Below are positions 38,301 through 48,900 of a stretch of DNA of 64,000 nt, piece after piece. Position 1 is the first letter of the stretch. The number at the start of each line of letters is the position of its first letter. Origin of the DNA: Cloeon dipterum (Eukaryota; Arthropoda; Insecta; Ephemeroptera; Baetidae); assembly GCF_949628265.1 (NCBI RefSeq), contig NC_088786.1, forward strand, positions 31,517,681-31,581,680, given 5' to 3'. The notes beneath the pieces were generated by a model, which did not search any database, was not told where the DNA came from, and was given only the letters and a program-made list of their open reading frames with translations. Position numbers and translations under genes: made by a program.

Positions 38301-39828
38301 CGAGATTTTATGCGCGACAATTTAGACACTTTCGCACGTGCTAAAAAGTTGCAATTTCCCTGCAACTTGATGCAAAGAATAGCCGCCGCATATCCTGTTT
38401 ACTTTGACGCGTACGCAAATAAACGGGTGTGCAACATCTCAATTAGTTTCTCTAATAATAATTGTCAATTTCGCGGAAGCGATAAAATCACTGCTAGCGT
38501 TTGAGAAATCAGTAGCGCTTCCTAGACAATGAATGTGCACCGCGTAGGAGAACTCGAAATCATAAATTGAATGGACCGACGATATGGCAGCAACATTAAG
38601 TGTTTGGTGCGCTAAGGTCATTTGCATACGAAGAAAAGGCGCGCGTCTGATTAAAATCACCGACCTATTTGCATTAGCAGACCACTTCCTCTGATCTACT
38701 TACCAAAGCAGCATTCGGACGTCAAAATATGCGTTGCATAACATTCTCAACAATCGAGGGAAGTGTGCATGAAAATTTGTAACAGACGAGAAATGCTTCC
38801 TTGGGCGAACCCTGCTTCAATTATGCGATTTTGACATAGATAGGAAATGATACAACTCTTTTTAGATAGACCCAAGGGACCCAGAAATACTTAATAATTA
38901 TTGAATATTTAGATTTCAGATGTTGGTATTTTCCAATGAAGGCCGGAAAGCGCACATAAAGACAAGGTAATGTCATAATATTTTCAGTTGATAATAATGC
39001 AACCAGCAGCCGAAACTATTTAAGCATATTTTTTCGCAGAAAATAACAGCTTGCTATTCACTGAGGAAGCTGGGTTTGATGTTAACTGAATTGGTATTTG
39101 TATGCAGAAAATCTGCTTTTTATAGAATTTTATCAATACACCGAGAAACCAAAAAGCATACTAAATACTCCAACGATATTATGATTCATTATTTTTTACT
39201 ACATTATTTGCATTATAGAATTTTATGGCTGATATGGCCTGCCATCAATCAAATTCAATAAATAGCCTAAGTTGATGCCTTATTTCCAAGCTAAATTTTT
39301 ATGCACCAATAAGAACGTAAAAAGGGTCCTTGAGCATTTTCACTATTTCATCGATCAGATCAATCATTATGCATGGTTGGTCTGCGCGAGTGAATGCCAA
39401 AGCAATTACTATAGGAATAGAAAAAAGGCACTAAGTATAGAAAAAAGCTGAAGCCTCATCATTCATCATAACAAAAACCTCGGAACTTAAGGTTATAAAT
39501 GCGAGGCGATCGACTTAATAGATCAAAATAGTCCAAGTAGCATGAAGATGTAATGGCCTAGATTTGAAGGTGTTTAATGCCACCCGCACTGAATGACTGT
39601 TCGGCGGCAGTTTCCCTCCCACTACAAGGCGTGCGTGGTGGGCAGTATTACAATTTCGCCGTTTCTTGCATAATTAGTTATATTCTACTAATGAGATGCG
39701 AATGATTACAGATTGGTATTATAAATATTGATACAATTTTAGTGCAATAACAATTCACTTGACTCTACAGAGCTATCATTATAAAATTTAATGAAATAAC
39801 GGTGTACTTCAAAGTAGAAATGTGGAGA
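23391..39828. other. Gene-poor region of about 16 kb
   Basis: I found no gene supported by homology, splice structure or codon pattern. The DNA alternates AT-rich stretches with GC-richer islands carrying TAATTA-type words, which could include regulatory elements. A (CA)n microsatellite lies at about 28165-28180. Degenerate repeat-like segments occur near 30350-30420 and 32270-33050. The longest open frames (29186-29722 minus, 31521-31949 plus) look like chance frames in GC-rich DNA. Confidence 0.5.
39580..39631 (+). repeat. Left copy of a ~52-bp element flanking the SMYD pair
   Basis: This segment aligns with 46173-46226 in the same orientation at about 40 of 52 positions. Shared blocks are CCACC-GCA-TG, ACTG, GCGGCA, GTTT, CCCTCCC and AGGCG. 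It lies about 370 bp beyond the stop of the left SMYD gene. Its function is unknown. Confidence 0.45.
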
Positions 39829-40004
39829 TTTATTGATGATATCACTAAACAAAAGTTAAAGGAGGAATACATGTATGATCAAATAATTTTACAAAATCTA
39901 GACAAATATTTTCAGGTTGCGAACAAGAACATTTCAATGACTTGAACTTAAACATCGACGGCTCTCATAACCATCAGGGGTTCGCTCGATTGATGACAGT
40001 GATC

Positions 40005-41817
40005 TTAATTTGGGATCAAGTAGTAAGGCTTCTTCCCCTGTTCACCAACTCCAAGTTTAATAGACAAGAAAGTGAAGTATTGTTCGAAGAATTCGACTGT
40101 TTTCAAGTCCAGCCCATCTCTCTTCTCTTCTCCGTGCTTCAAGAAAATTTCCACACACTTTTTGTAATTTTCTGTTGTCAACGTAGACACAGGGTGAAAC
40201 CTATCAAGAGAACTGGCGAAGTCAGCTTTGTATTGCAGATGAAATTCCCACTGATATTCATCAAATCCGATATATTTGAGCTCAGCGCTCAGATCTTCAT
40301 AAAGCTTCATGTTATTTATACAAGAGACGCAGTTGCAGTTCAAGGACACACTCTTTCTCATTTGCTGCTCTCCTGCAGGACAGAAGCTAAATTTCCCATT
40401 TGATGATTTGAACAGCTCTTCTCCCTCTTCAATTGGTCTTGTGGCCCTCAGCACCAAAGTCTTTTGGAAAAAGCTGGCGTAAACGTTCGGTTTGCAAGAA
40501 TTTACAATGGCAGCAGCTCTGGGATAAAAACCCCATCCTACTAGCTGCTGACCAAATGACATTTCATCACTGTCGTTGATGAAGGCAATAGCGGAATGCT
40601 TGACATATTCTCCCCTGGCAAGAATTTCATCAAGCGCCTTCTTCATGAACACAATGAATTTTTGTTCAATCTCGCCTTTAAGTTGGAAGCTGTCTGCAAT
40701 TAACTCAATTACGACATGAACAAAGGGAAATTCAAGTGCGGTTCTTGTTTTCCTGGCATTGAAAAGAACGTTCAATGATTGCTCAGGTTCGTCTGAGGAA
40801 ATGATGCAATTTTTCAGTCCAACGGTGGAGATTAGACTGAGTAAAGGAAGAACAAATATTGGGATGGTAATAATTATTGGATGTCCTAATTCACAGATTT
40901 TTTCCAGCACCTCCTTCTTGGCGACACAATAAGAACTGTGATATTTATCCCAAGCCAATTTGGAGCACTTCTTGCTGCAGTAAAGATCCTAAAATAGTAT
41001 TTATAATTAAATATAAAAATGCTTTTCGTATCACACAATCATATTTTACCCATGAGCATGAAGAGCAAGGCATCAAGTTCAAACACATTTTCAAGCATTC
41101 ACTGCAGTAAATCCAATTAGATTCACCAAAAATGCCACAGCAGTGAGTAGAGCAGGCCAAAGGTGGTTCAACAAGAAGCACGTCACCTGTCAACAAACAA
41201 GGATTATGATTAAGCATAGATAGTATTTAAATACAATTTTCTTTACCAATTTCGATTTTTCTTTTTGCTACAAAGGCACCATCCTCCTTCACAATCAGCA
41301 GTGCAGAAGAAATCAAGGGGTCCAAAGCGCTTTTGCCGTAGCTCAACTTTGGAGGATCCACATACTCTACGGGCACCACCGGAAGAGCTGGCTTGTGACC
41401 TTCAATTGTTGCTTTTGGCGTGTCTGTAAAAGCTTCCCTAAAATCTTCTTCAGCTTCTTCTGTCATTCCCATCATCTTCTTGCACACTGCCATGCGCAGA
41501 TGCAGTTTTTTAACCATCTCTTTGGGATAGTCGTTGGCAAGGGCAGTCTGCACATCAGCCAGGCTTTCTTTGTAGTGTCCCAAGGTCAAAAGGACAGCGC
41601 TCCGGTTGGCGTATGCGAGTCCTCGCAACCGACTGCCAGCTGGAGATCTAGCCAGGCTCTTGGTGAAGCAGGAAATCGCTTTGAAGTAATCGTGCCTCGC
41701 AAAGCAATCATTTCCAAGAATCCGCAACTTTTCTGGGTCCATCTCGAACCAAATGGGCATCCAACTCGTTGCTTTGTCCAGGTAGAGGGCACCTAACTTT
41801 TTTACTAATGTTTCCAT
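40005..41817 (-). CDS. SMYD4-like TPR-MYND-SET protein (left copy), 563 aa
   Basis: Member of the SMYD family of SET/MYND proteins, many of which are lysine methyltransferases. Minus-strand coding exons are 41817-41247, 41186-41050 and 40988-40005 (introns phase 1 and phase 0; CDS 1692 nt). Residues 25-140 form TPR repeats (GNDCFARHDYFKAISCFTKS, LAYANRSAVLL, LADVQTAL). The SET half begins at GDVLLVEPP (191). The MYND zinc finger is complete: Cys 218, 221, 231, 234, 240, 244, His253, Cys257. The SET motif that is normally NHSCxPN reads VNSCKPN (398-404), and GEExxxSY reads GEELFKSS (425-432). Post-SET cysteines 454, 456 and 459 are present. Loss of the N-H pair and the tyrosine suggests weak or absent catalysis (inference). 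A splice acceptor lies 7 nt upstream of the ATG, so the promoter is further right. A minus-strand AATAAA lies at 39834-39829. Confidence 0.9.
41515..41690 (-). repeat. Near-identical TPR tract, left arm of inverted duplication
   Basis: This part of exon 1 matches 43850-44030 in inverted orientation, with only scattered differences. It includes a perfect 60-nt identity (41590-41649 with 43895-43954). The rest of the two genes is much more divergent. Confidence 0.85.
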
Positions 41818-41824
41818 TGCAGCG

Positions 41825-43745
41825 CTAAAACAAAATATAGTAGTAATGTTTGAGATTCGTGTTTGTTAATATAAAGGCAAAAAATCTTTAATTGTTACTC
41901 AGAAATAATGAGGAAATCTTTCGCAATATGCTGATAATTGATGGTGTTTGGTGGGTTTTTGCTTTGTGCTCTCCAAAAGTAAAAAAGATTTCGTGAGAGC
42001 AGAGTGAAATATAGATTTTAATGCATGTATTTTTTTGTACATTACACAACACTGCAGTTATGTACATAATTGTATTCATTTTTAATTTGAGAATTTATGT
42101 AATTGTTTTTCAACTTATGTTAACTTCAGCCAGACAAGTCATTTTGATCCATTCGTGAGCAATAATTACGGTAATTACGTATGTACATATGTATACGGCC
42201 AAGCAAGAAACTTAAAAATTATACTTCAAATTTTTGTTTAAATTTTGCTATACATAATTATGGGCCTGCAGAGCAACTTTGCCCCATTTGATAGTTAGTT
42301 AATGTATGCATAACATAATTATTATTCTTAATATGCACATACATACTCTGGAGATTACTATGTATTATTATATACATACATATTATGTACATACTCACAT
42401 CATGGACCTAAATTATGTGTATGTAAGCAAGAAATCTAATTTCATACATAAGTTTTGTCGATAGAAAATATAAAAGTATGTACATAATATGTATGTACAT
42501 ATTTGTCAAAATTACATACATACCCGAATTTCGAAGTTTTCTCTAAGTGATGAGAGAAAAACTGATCAAAACACGAATAGGCTGGAACAACGAAACAATC
42601 AGGAACTTCTTGGATTATGTAAAAAAAATCGGGCGCGAGATGTGCTGCTCCGGAGCTGCAGGCTGGATCTGGATGTGAATATTGTGAATGCCACTATGTA
42701 TATGTATACTTATTTTATGGCTTGTGCGTTTGCCGCTTTCCGGCTCTCCTCTTCCTCGCACTTTCTTTGGGCACTTGATGCCACAATGCCACTGGCCGCC
42801 TCGTCGCCTCTGACTGGTAGGATTTTGGTTTTTCACCATTATCTCTGGTGTTTCACTGACGTCGAAAGTATCTAGTAGTATCAGGTTCAGGCGTTGGCGA
42901 TGCGAATGGAATTATGGAAGTGATTTGATTGCGACGGTCACAATACAGCACAGCAGCATTTCATTTTCAACAAACACAAATTGAAAAATTATGTAAGGCG
43001 AACCCTTTTTAGAGTAACGATACATAAATAATTTTTCCACGACTGTACATTTTAAAAATCACAAATCTCGTTCATGCTTTCTTTTTTAAATATTATGTAA
43101 TTATAAATTTTCAGATTTCATATCACCTTCTTGTAATTAATTACCGATATATCTACCACCATAAACTGTACTGAAGAAGAGGAAGCTTTTTTAAAGATAA
43201 TCAAAGGAGGAAAGAAGTTGTCTGAAGCAAATTTAGAATGGCAAAGTAAGTAAAATACATACATAATGTAATATCTACATAATTAAGCTTGTGCATTTGG
43301 TAATTCATGGAGTATTAATTTTAATTAAAAACTCGATGCGAACAAGAAACAAGAAAAGATGATCTACATAAATTAGAATAATTGAATGAGACTTAATAGT
43401 TAAACAAGACTTAACAACAGGCTTAAAGTGAAATTTATGCGCTATGTTCATTGCTTTTTGTATTTGTTTACATAAATTGATAAAATAAAATTCATGGCTA
43501 TCTAGCCAATTAAATATTGCTATTAGATACATGGAACAAAATGCATACGATATAATATGTAAGTTGTAAAAATTGCAATTTCCAGTCTCGCGCCAAGCCA
43601 TATTATTGACCCACAAAAATTCAAATAAAAAATATATACAGCATTGTGTACCTACTGCATTGCTGATTTTTGTTCTTAATTTGTTAATTGGGTAAATATA
43701 TGTAGTTAAAGTTTCGCGATTGAATGACAGCGGTGACTCTTTGCA
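41825..43745. other. Intergenic region between the divergent SMYD genes
   Basis: Both genes have a splice acceptor just upstream of the ATG (ending at 41825 on the minus strand and at 43746 on the plus strand). Their promoters and non-coding first exons should therefore lie in this 1.9 kb. A possible plus-strand leader exon ends at 43245 before GTAAGT. The region is AT-rich with clustered TACATA/GTATGTAC words (42180-42530). A 162-codon open frame on the minus strand at 43305-43793 has no recognised homology. Confidence 0.5.
42180..42530. repeat. TACATA/TATGTA-rich low-complexity tract
   Basis: Short words ACATAC, TATGTAC and their complements recur irregularly, forming many small palindromes such as TATGTACATA. 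It is a degenerate microsatellite; more TACATAC occurs at about 43255-43270. Confidence 0.6.
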
Positions 43746-43765
43746 GTTTGTCCTATTTTGTTGAG

Positions 43766-45865
43766 ATGGAAGAGAGGATCTTAAAAAATCCATTGAATGA
43801 GCTCTGCCCTGAGCGATTGCGGAAAATTGGAAATGATTTCTTTATGAAGAATGAGTACTGGAAAGCGATTTCCTGCTTCACCAAGAGCTTGGCAAGATCT
43901 CCAGCTGGCAGTCGGTTGCGAGGACTCGCATACGCCAACCGGAGCGCTGTCCTTCTGTCCTTGGGCCACTACAAAGAATGCCTGGCTGACGCTCAGACTG
44001 CCCTTGCCAATGATTATCCCCAAGAGACCGCTTATAAACTTTATTTACGGATGGGATTGTGCAAGAAGATGATGGGCATGACGACCGAGGCTGAAGAAGA
44101 TTTCCAGTTGTCCATTAAAATGGTTGAAGATCTTGGGATTGAGGAGGAAAAAGAGCTGAAAGAAGAGTGTCTGAAGCAGTTCACTGGCAAGCATAAGCCG
44201 GTCATTCCTCAAGTTTATGGAGAGTACTTGAAACCTCCTAAACTGAATTATGGCAAAAACCCTTTGGAGCCCAAGATTTCTTCTGCTTTGCTCAAACTAA
44301 AAGATCGACATGCGCTTGTTGCAAAAAATAGCATTAAAATTGGTAAGCAGTTTAAAATGCTTTGTTTCATCAGTTTTTACTGTTTTGATTTCAGGTGATG
44401 TCCTTGTCATTGAGGAACCTTTGTCGTATGGTACACATTTCGGCGGTGGGTTTTGTGTAACAATTTGGATTTACTGTAGCGAGTGCTTCAAAATGTGCTT
44501 GAATCTGGCTCCCTGTTCTTCATGCTCATGGGTATGATTATCTTAAAGCTACATCCAATTTTGAAATATTTTTAAACTGTATATTTCTCTTTCTATAATA
44601 TTTTGTTATATTTTTTTCTTGTAGATAATTCATTTGGTCATGAAAACCAACTAGAACTGGATAAATTTTGTATTGAATATATTATGTTTTACAAATCTTT
44701 AATTGTAATTATTTAAATGCATCAGCAAAATTAGGCCATGTTGGGCATATCGTCATAGTATCCTCTGAAATTTTTAAGGAAAAAAACACTTTTTAATTTA
44801 CAAGTATATTATTTGCAGTATTATTGATAGAAATTACTTCTTTAATTACAGGCATGTTACTGCAGTGAAGACTGCTCGAAGACGGCTTGGGAGAAATACC
44901 ACAAAACGGAATGTGCTGCTATGGACAGCGTGTTGAAAAAGCTGATTGAGGACAATGACAACCGCCTTCCTCCTATCTATATTTTTGTAGTCCAATCATT
45001 TATGATAATTGCCGCTTTTGGATTGGAAAACTGCATTGCATCATACCAAAATGAAGAGATTTCAGAAAATGCAACTATAATGGTCAAAGAATTTTTGAAA
45101 GCAAGAGCTAATGTTGCAAGGGTTTCTAGCCAATTGACCTTTGAACTAGTAGCTGAGAGTTTAAAGCTGAGTGGGGAAAGGAAAAAGAGCTTGATATCCT
45201 TCTTGAGAACCGCAGCTAGCAAAGTATTTTGGCTGAGAGGCATTTCTCAAGTTAGTGGACGTTGCAGAAGTCCTGTGGCCTTGGATGTATCGTTAAATCC
45301 TATTGGGATTGGTTATTACCATATGCTTGGACTCATTGACTTGTCTTGCGACCCCAATGTGTGCGCCACTTATTATCAGAAGACTCTGGTGCTCAGGGCT
45401 CAGAGGCCAATCAAAGAAGGGGAAAAGTTGTACATGTCTCATGACATTGACTTCAATTACAAACCACTAGTCAACAGACAACAGCTCATGTTGCAAAATC
45501 TTGGTATTCAATGTCAATGTGCTGCATGTATTGGGGACTGGCGCATGCTGCCTCACCAACCTTTTTGTCATGACCAATCATTGCAAAATTCTTCTCTTAT
45601 TAAGAGATTCATGAACTTTGACTTCAATTCTGCTCTGCGAGCTGTTAAGCCTACATTTCCCATGTCAAACCTAACCATTGACAGGTACAAAAACTGTGTC
45701 AAGATCCGAAACCATTATGGGGAAGGAAGAAGAGATGATCATGTGTACAAGATCACTGGCGACTTCTTGCAGGTGTACTTTGCTTCCTCAGCTATGAGAT
45801 TTTCTGTCAGCTCTCCGAGAGATAATGTAGATCGCTCATGTTTGGTTCCACTGGTACCTCGTTAA
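43766..45865 (+). CDS. SMYD4-like TPR-MYND-SET protein (right copy), 575 aa
   Basis: Paralogue of the gene at 40005-41817, transcribed away from it. Exons are 43766-44342, 44395-44531 and 44852-45865 (introns phase 1 and phase 0; CDS 1728 nt); exon 2 is 137 nt in both genes. TPR repeats cover about residues 18-130. The MYND finger is complete: Cys 220, 223, 233, 236, 242, 246, His255, Cys259. The NHSCxPN position reads DLSCDPN (401-407), and the SET tyrosine motif reads GEKLYMSH, with His435 in place of Tyr. The post-SET CxCxxC is intact. The start was chosen by alignment with the paralogue and because TTTGCAG ending at 43746 looks like an acceptor. An in-frame ATG at 43724 would add 14 residues if that intron is not used. 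AATAAA at 45907-45912 is the likely poly(A) signal. Confidence 0.9.
43850..44030 (+). repeat. Near-identical TPR tract, right arm of inverted duplication
   Basis: This is the partner of 41515-41690. It encodes SCFTKSLARSPAGSRLRGL and the following YANRSAVLL segment, with identical codons over 60 nt. Confidence 0.85.
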
Positions 45866-45912
45866 CTGCCATACCTAAGCCTGGTTTTGTATTTTTATTA
45901 AAACCCAATAAA

Positions 45913-48900
45913 TTTCATTCAAAATTAAATTTTCTTTTTGTAGCTTTATACATTTTTGTGACAAAAATTAATGTTGTTCAACGCGTAGTCTAAATGTGGT
46001 GTTGCTAGCACAAGACGAAAATAAAAACAATAAATAAATATTTTATGAATGCAGTTTGCTTCAAAAGTAAACCAATTAAGTCAAACTCACGATGCTGTAG
46101 TTGTCTTTTACAATCTTTATCATATATCCAAGTAAATCAAAATGCCCTTTTAGAACGATATGTTGAGCAGCACCACCTGCAGTGATGGACTGCTTTGCGG
46201 CACAGTTTTCCCTCCCTATGTAGGCGCTAAGATCAAAAAGTTCGCAAGATATTCTTTATTCTCAAAACCAGTTGTAAAATGTCATAAAGAGTAGTTTTTC
46301 GCAAGCTAATTTGGTGTATCTAAAGGGAAAAAATTACCTTAAAAAAATCGACACCATTAAAATAATTGAGATGAGGAAGGTTATCATTTTGTCTTTTTTA
46401 AGGGTGCGGTTTAAATTTTTGTTCGCATTTTTCCAATCGTTTTCTTGCCAATAATGTCACATTTTCGTGCGGCTGCAACTATTTTGCATGGTTTTAGCTT
46501 TGAAAAGAGCTGTAAAGCCAAATTCAGATGGTTTTAGTTAGCGATCATTTCGATTAATTCCAACGGAAATTTAACTCTGTTGGGATTTTTTGTCAGCAAC
46601 TTAACCAAGAAATCAGCAATTAGCTCAACAGCTGGTTTCTAAAATAACTATTTAAAAAAATTTCCATATATCGTTTGACAAAAAATACACTTTCTTGAAA
46701 CGGGATCTGAAAATCGTTGAAATGCGCCACACGTGCATTAACAAACATTTTTATTTAATTTATTTAGCCTATAAATACGTAATGGATCTGGTGATTAATT
46801 AAACGTTCCACTTATTGTCTGCGTGACCCTGCACGACCTGCTGCCACAGCGAAAGAACGAAAACATACAAGTAGAATCGCAATATGTGTAAAGCCTCAGA
46901 GGGCTGTCTGCTCGTGCTTTTTCAGCACAAAAGCCCTCGACGTCGGCTGTTTCGAAACTGAGGCGAACAATGCACGACCGAATGCATTCGCGCTATGCGG
47001 CGCGGAGATGGGCACAAGCAGCAAGGATGATGAGCAAAGGTCGCCTCGCTAGAAAAGCAAAAGGCGGCTGGACTCGCAAAAGCGATTGCTGACGCAATTC
47101 AGCATATTCACTTCATTAATTAGATTTTGCATGATCGTTGCAAATGAGAGTCTCGCGCGATGATTAGCTGCAATTTACACGCTGCTTATTCACCCGTTAG
47201 TTCAAATGGGATCGTCTTTTAATTCAATTCTGCGCATTGTAGCCCACTCCCCTTGGCATTATTTGCATTCCAAACTTGAAAATTGTGTCAGTTAGAAGCA
47301 CTCCTTTAACGATTGTGATTTTGACCTCACGAGTCGCGCTATTTTTCTCACATTCAAGGTGTAATTTGAACATGAAAATGCAGCCACTGCGCGCGCGGAG
47401 GAGGCTTATAATTTTTGCCACGCACGTTTTGATGTGTCACCTACCGCACGGCATCGCTTACAGCTTGCTATTATAAAGAGATTATGCCGGCGTTGATGTC
47501 ACCCGTATGTTTCCTAGCAATTTTGAATTAATTTTATACGTTGGCCAAAAAAGGAATGTAATTGGAGAGACACTACTATGCATGAATAACACATAATATG
47601 CCTTTGAGACCTTCTCTATTATTTTTTAATGGTTGTTTGTATTATATGCAGAATCGCACAATATGGCCTTGCCAAAATATAAACGAAGGGGTTCATTAAA
47701 TTTTTCCACTGTCAAGTTCATCATTCGTCTCTAATCTGTGGGATGCGCTAGTCCAAAATTTTGGCCATTATTGTTGAGTAAATAGAAGTCAAGTCTTTGG
47801 TAATTTAATCTCTGAGAATTCAGGAAAGTCAAAATTGACCTGTAGCGGTACAACAACGCGGTCCTGCTTTTTGTTGGAAGCCAACAATTTTCGGCGGTTT
47901 GAATTATTGTAATTTTGCATTATTGTTTAACAGCAGAAAGGTTTAAAATAAGAATTCAGTTTTCGTCCGTCAGCCACACGGTGCTGACGTGATTTGTTTA
48001 ATTGTGCAGAACCCGATTCAAAGGGGTGAGTCCAACCGTCAGTTAAACTAAAGAATTTGTAACTTATTATTTAAACCATTTCAGTTCTTGTACTTGATTT
48101 AAGTATCCGATCAGATTTCCAACTGTAACTAATACACCAACAAAATTCGTCTATGTATCTGAATTCATCGGTCTTCATCATTCCAACCCTCTTCATCTCC
48201 CAAAGACCCATCAATTGATTCGTTTCCTCAAAGACAGTCTATGTACCTAAATTCGCCATGATTCAACAAAAATTGTATTTTTAAATTGATTTCCTAAAAT
48301 CATTTTCCAGTCCGTTACGCGGAAATAATGCTAAATTGAAAACCTTGTAATACTGGTGGCTCATGTAAACATCACAAAAAAAGAACACATTTGAGGAAAA
48401 AAATTTTATGCCAGAGCGGAATCAATGCAGGGTTCCCTTCCAAGTAAACCAATTAACGCATATTGTATATTTTTTCATTTGAATCCTACAAAATTTATAA
48501 TTACACAAATAAGATATCTCTTGAAATATTTTATATATTTGCATTTCCTACTAAAGTGATAGCCATTTTGAGGAAACCACAAATCAGGGGCCTGTTAACT
48601 AAATTAATTTATCATCATATGCCACCGACGAGACTCTTTACAGCTGGAGGAAAGCCGTTCGTTCGTCTAGTTGCCCGACCGCTGAGAGTGTAGTCATAGT
48701 CGGTGGCAAATGAGCTGAAAAATATTTGTGTCAGAAACTCGTTTCACAAACCCAAATAGGTTATTATAGTGTTTTATCAGATTGTTCCACGCGGTCATCA
48801 ATAAAGAAGGCCCTCATTTTATTCCTCGGTTTTGCGTAACTTGGACAGAGCAAATAAATAACCAATTGGTATCATTAATTTAACGAGGCAAAATAGTACA

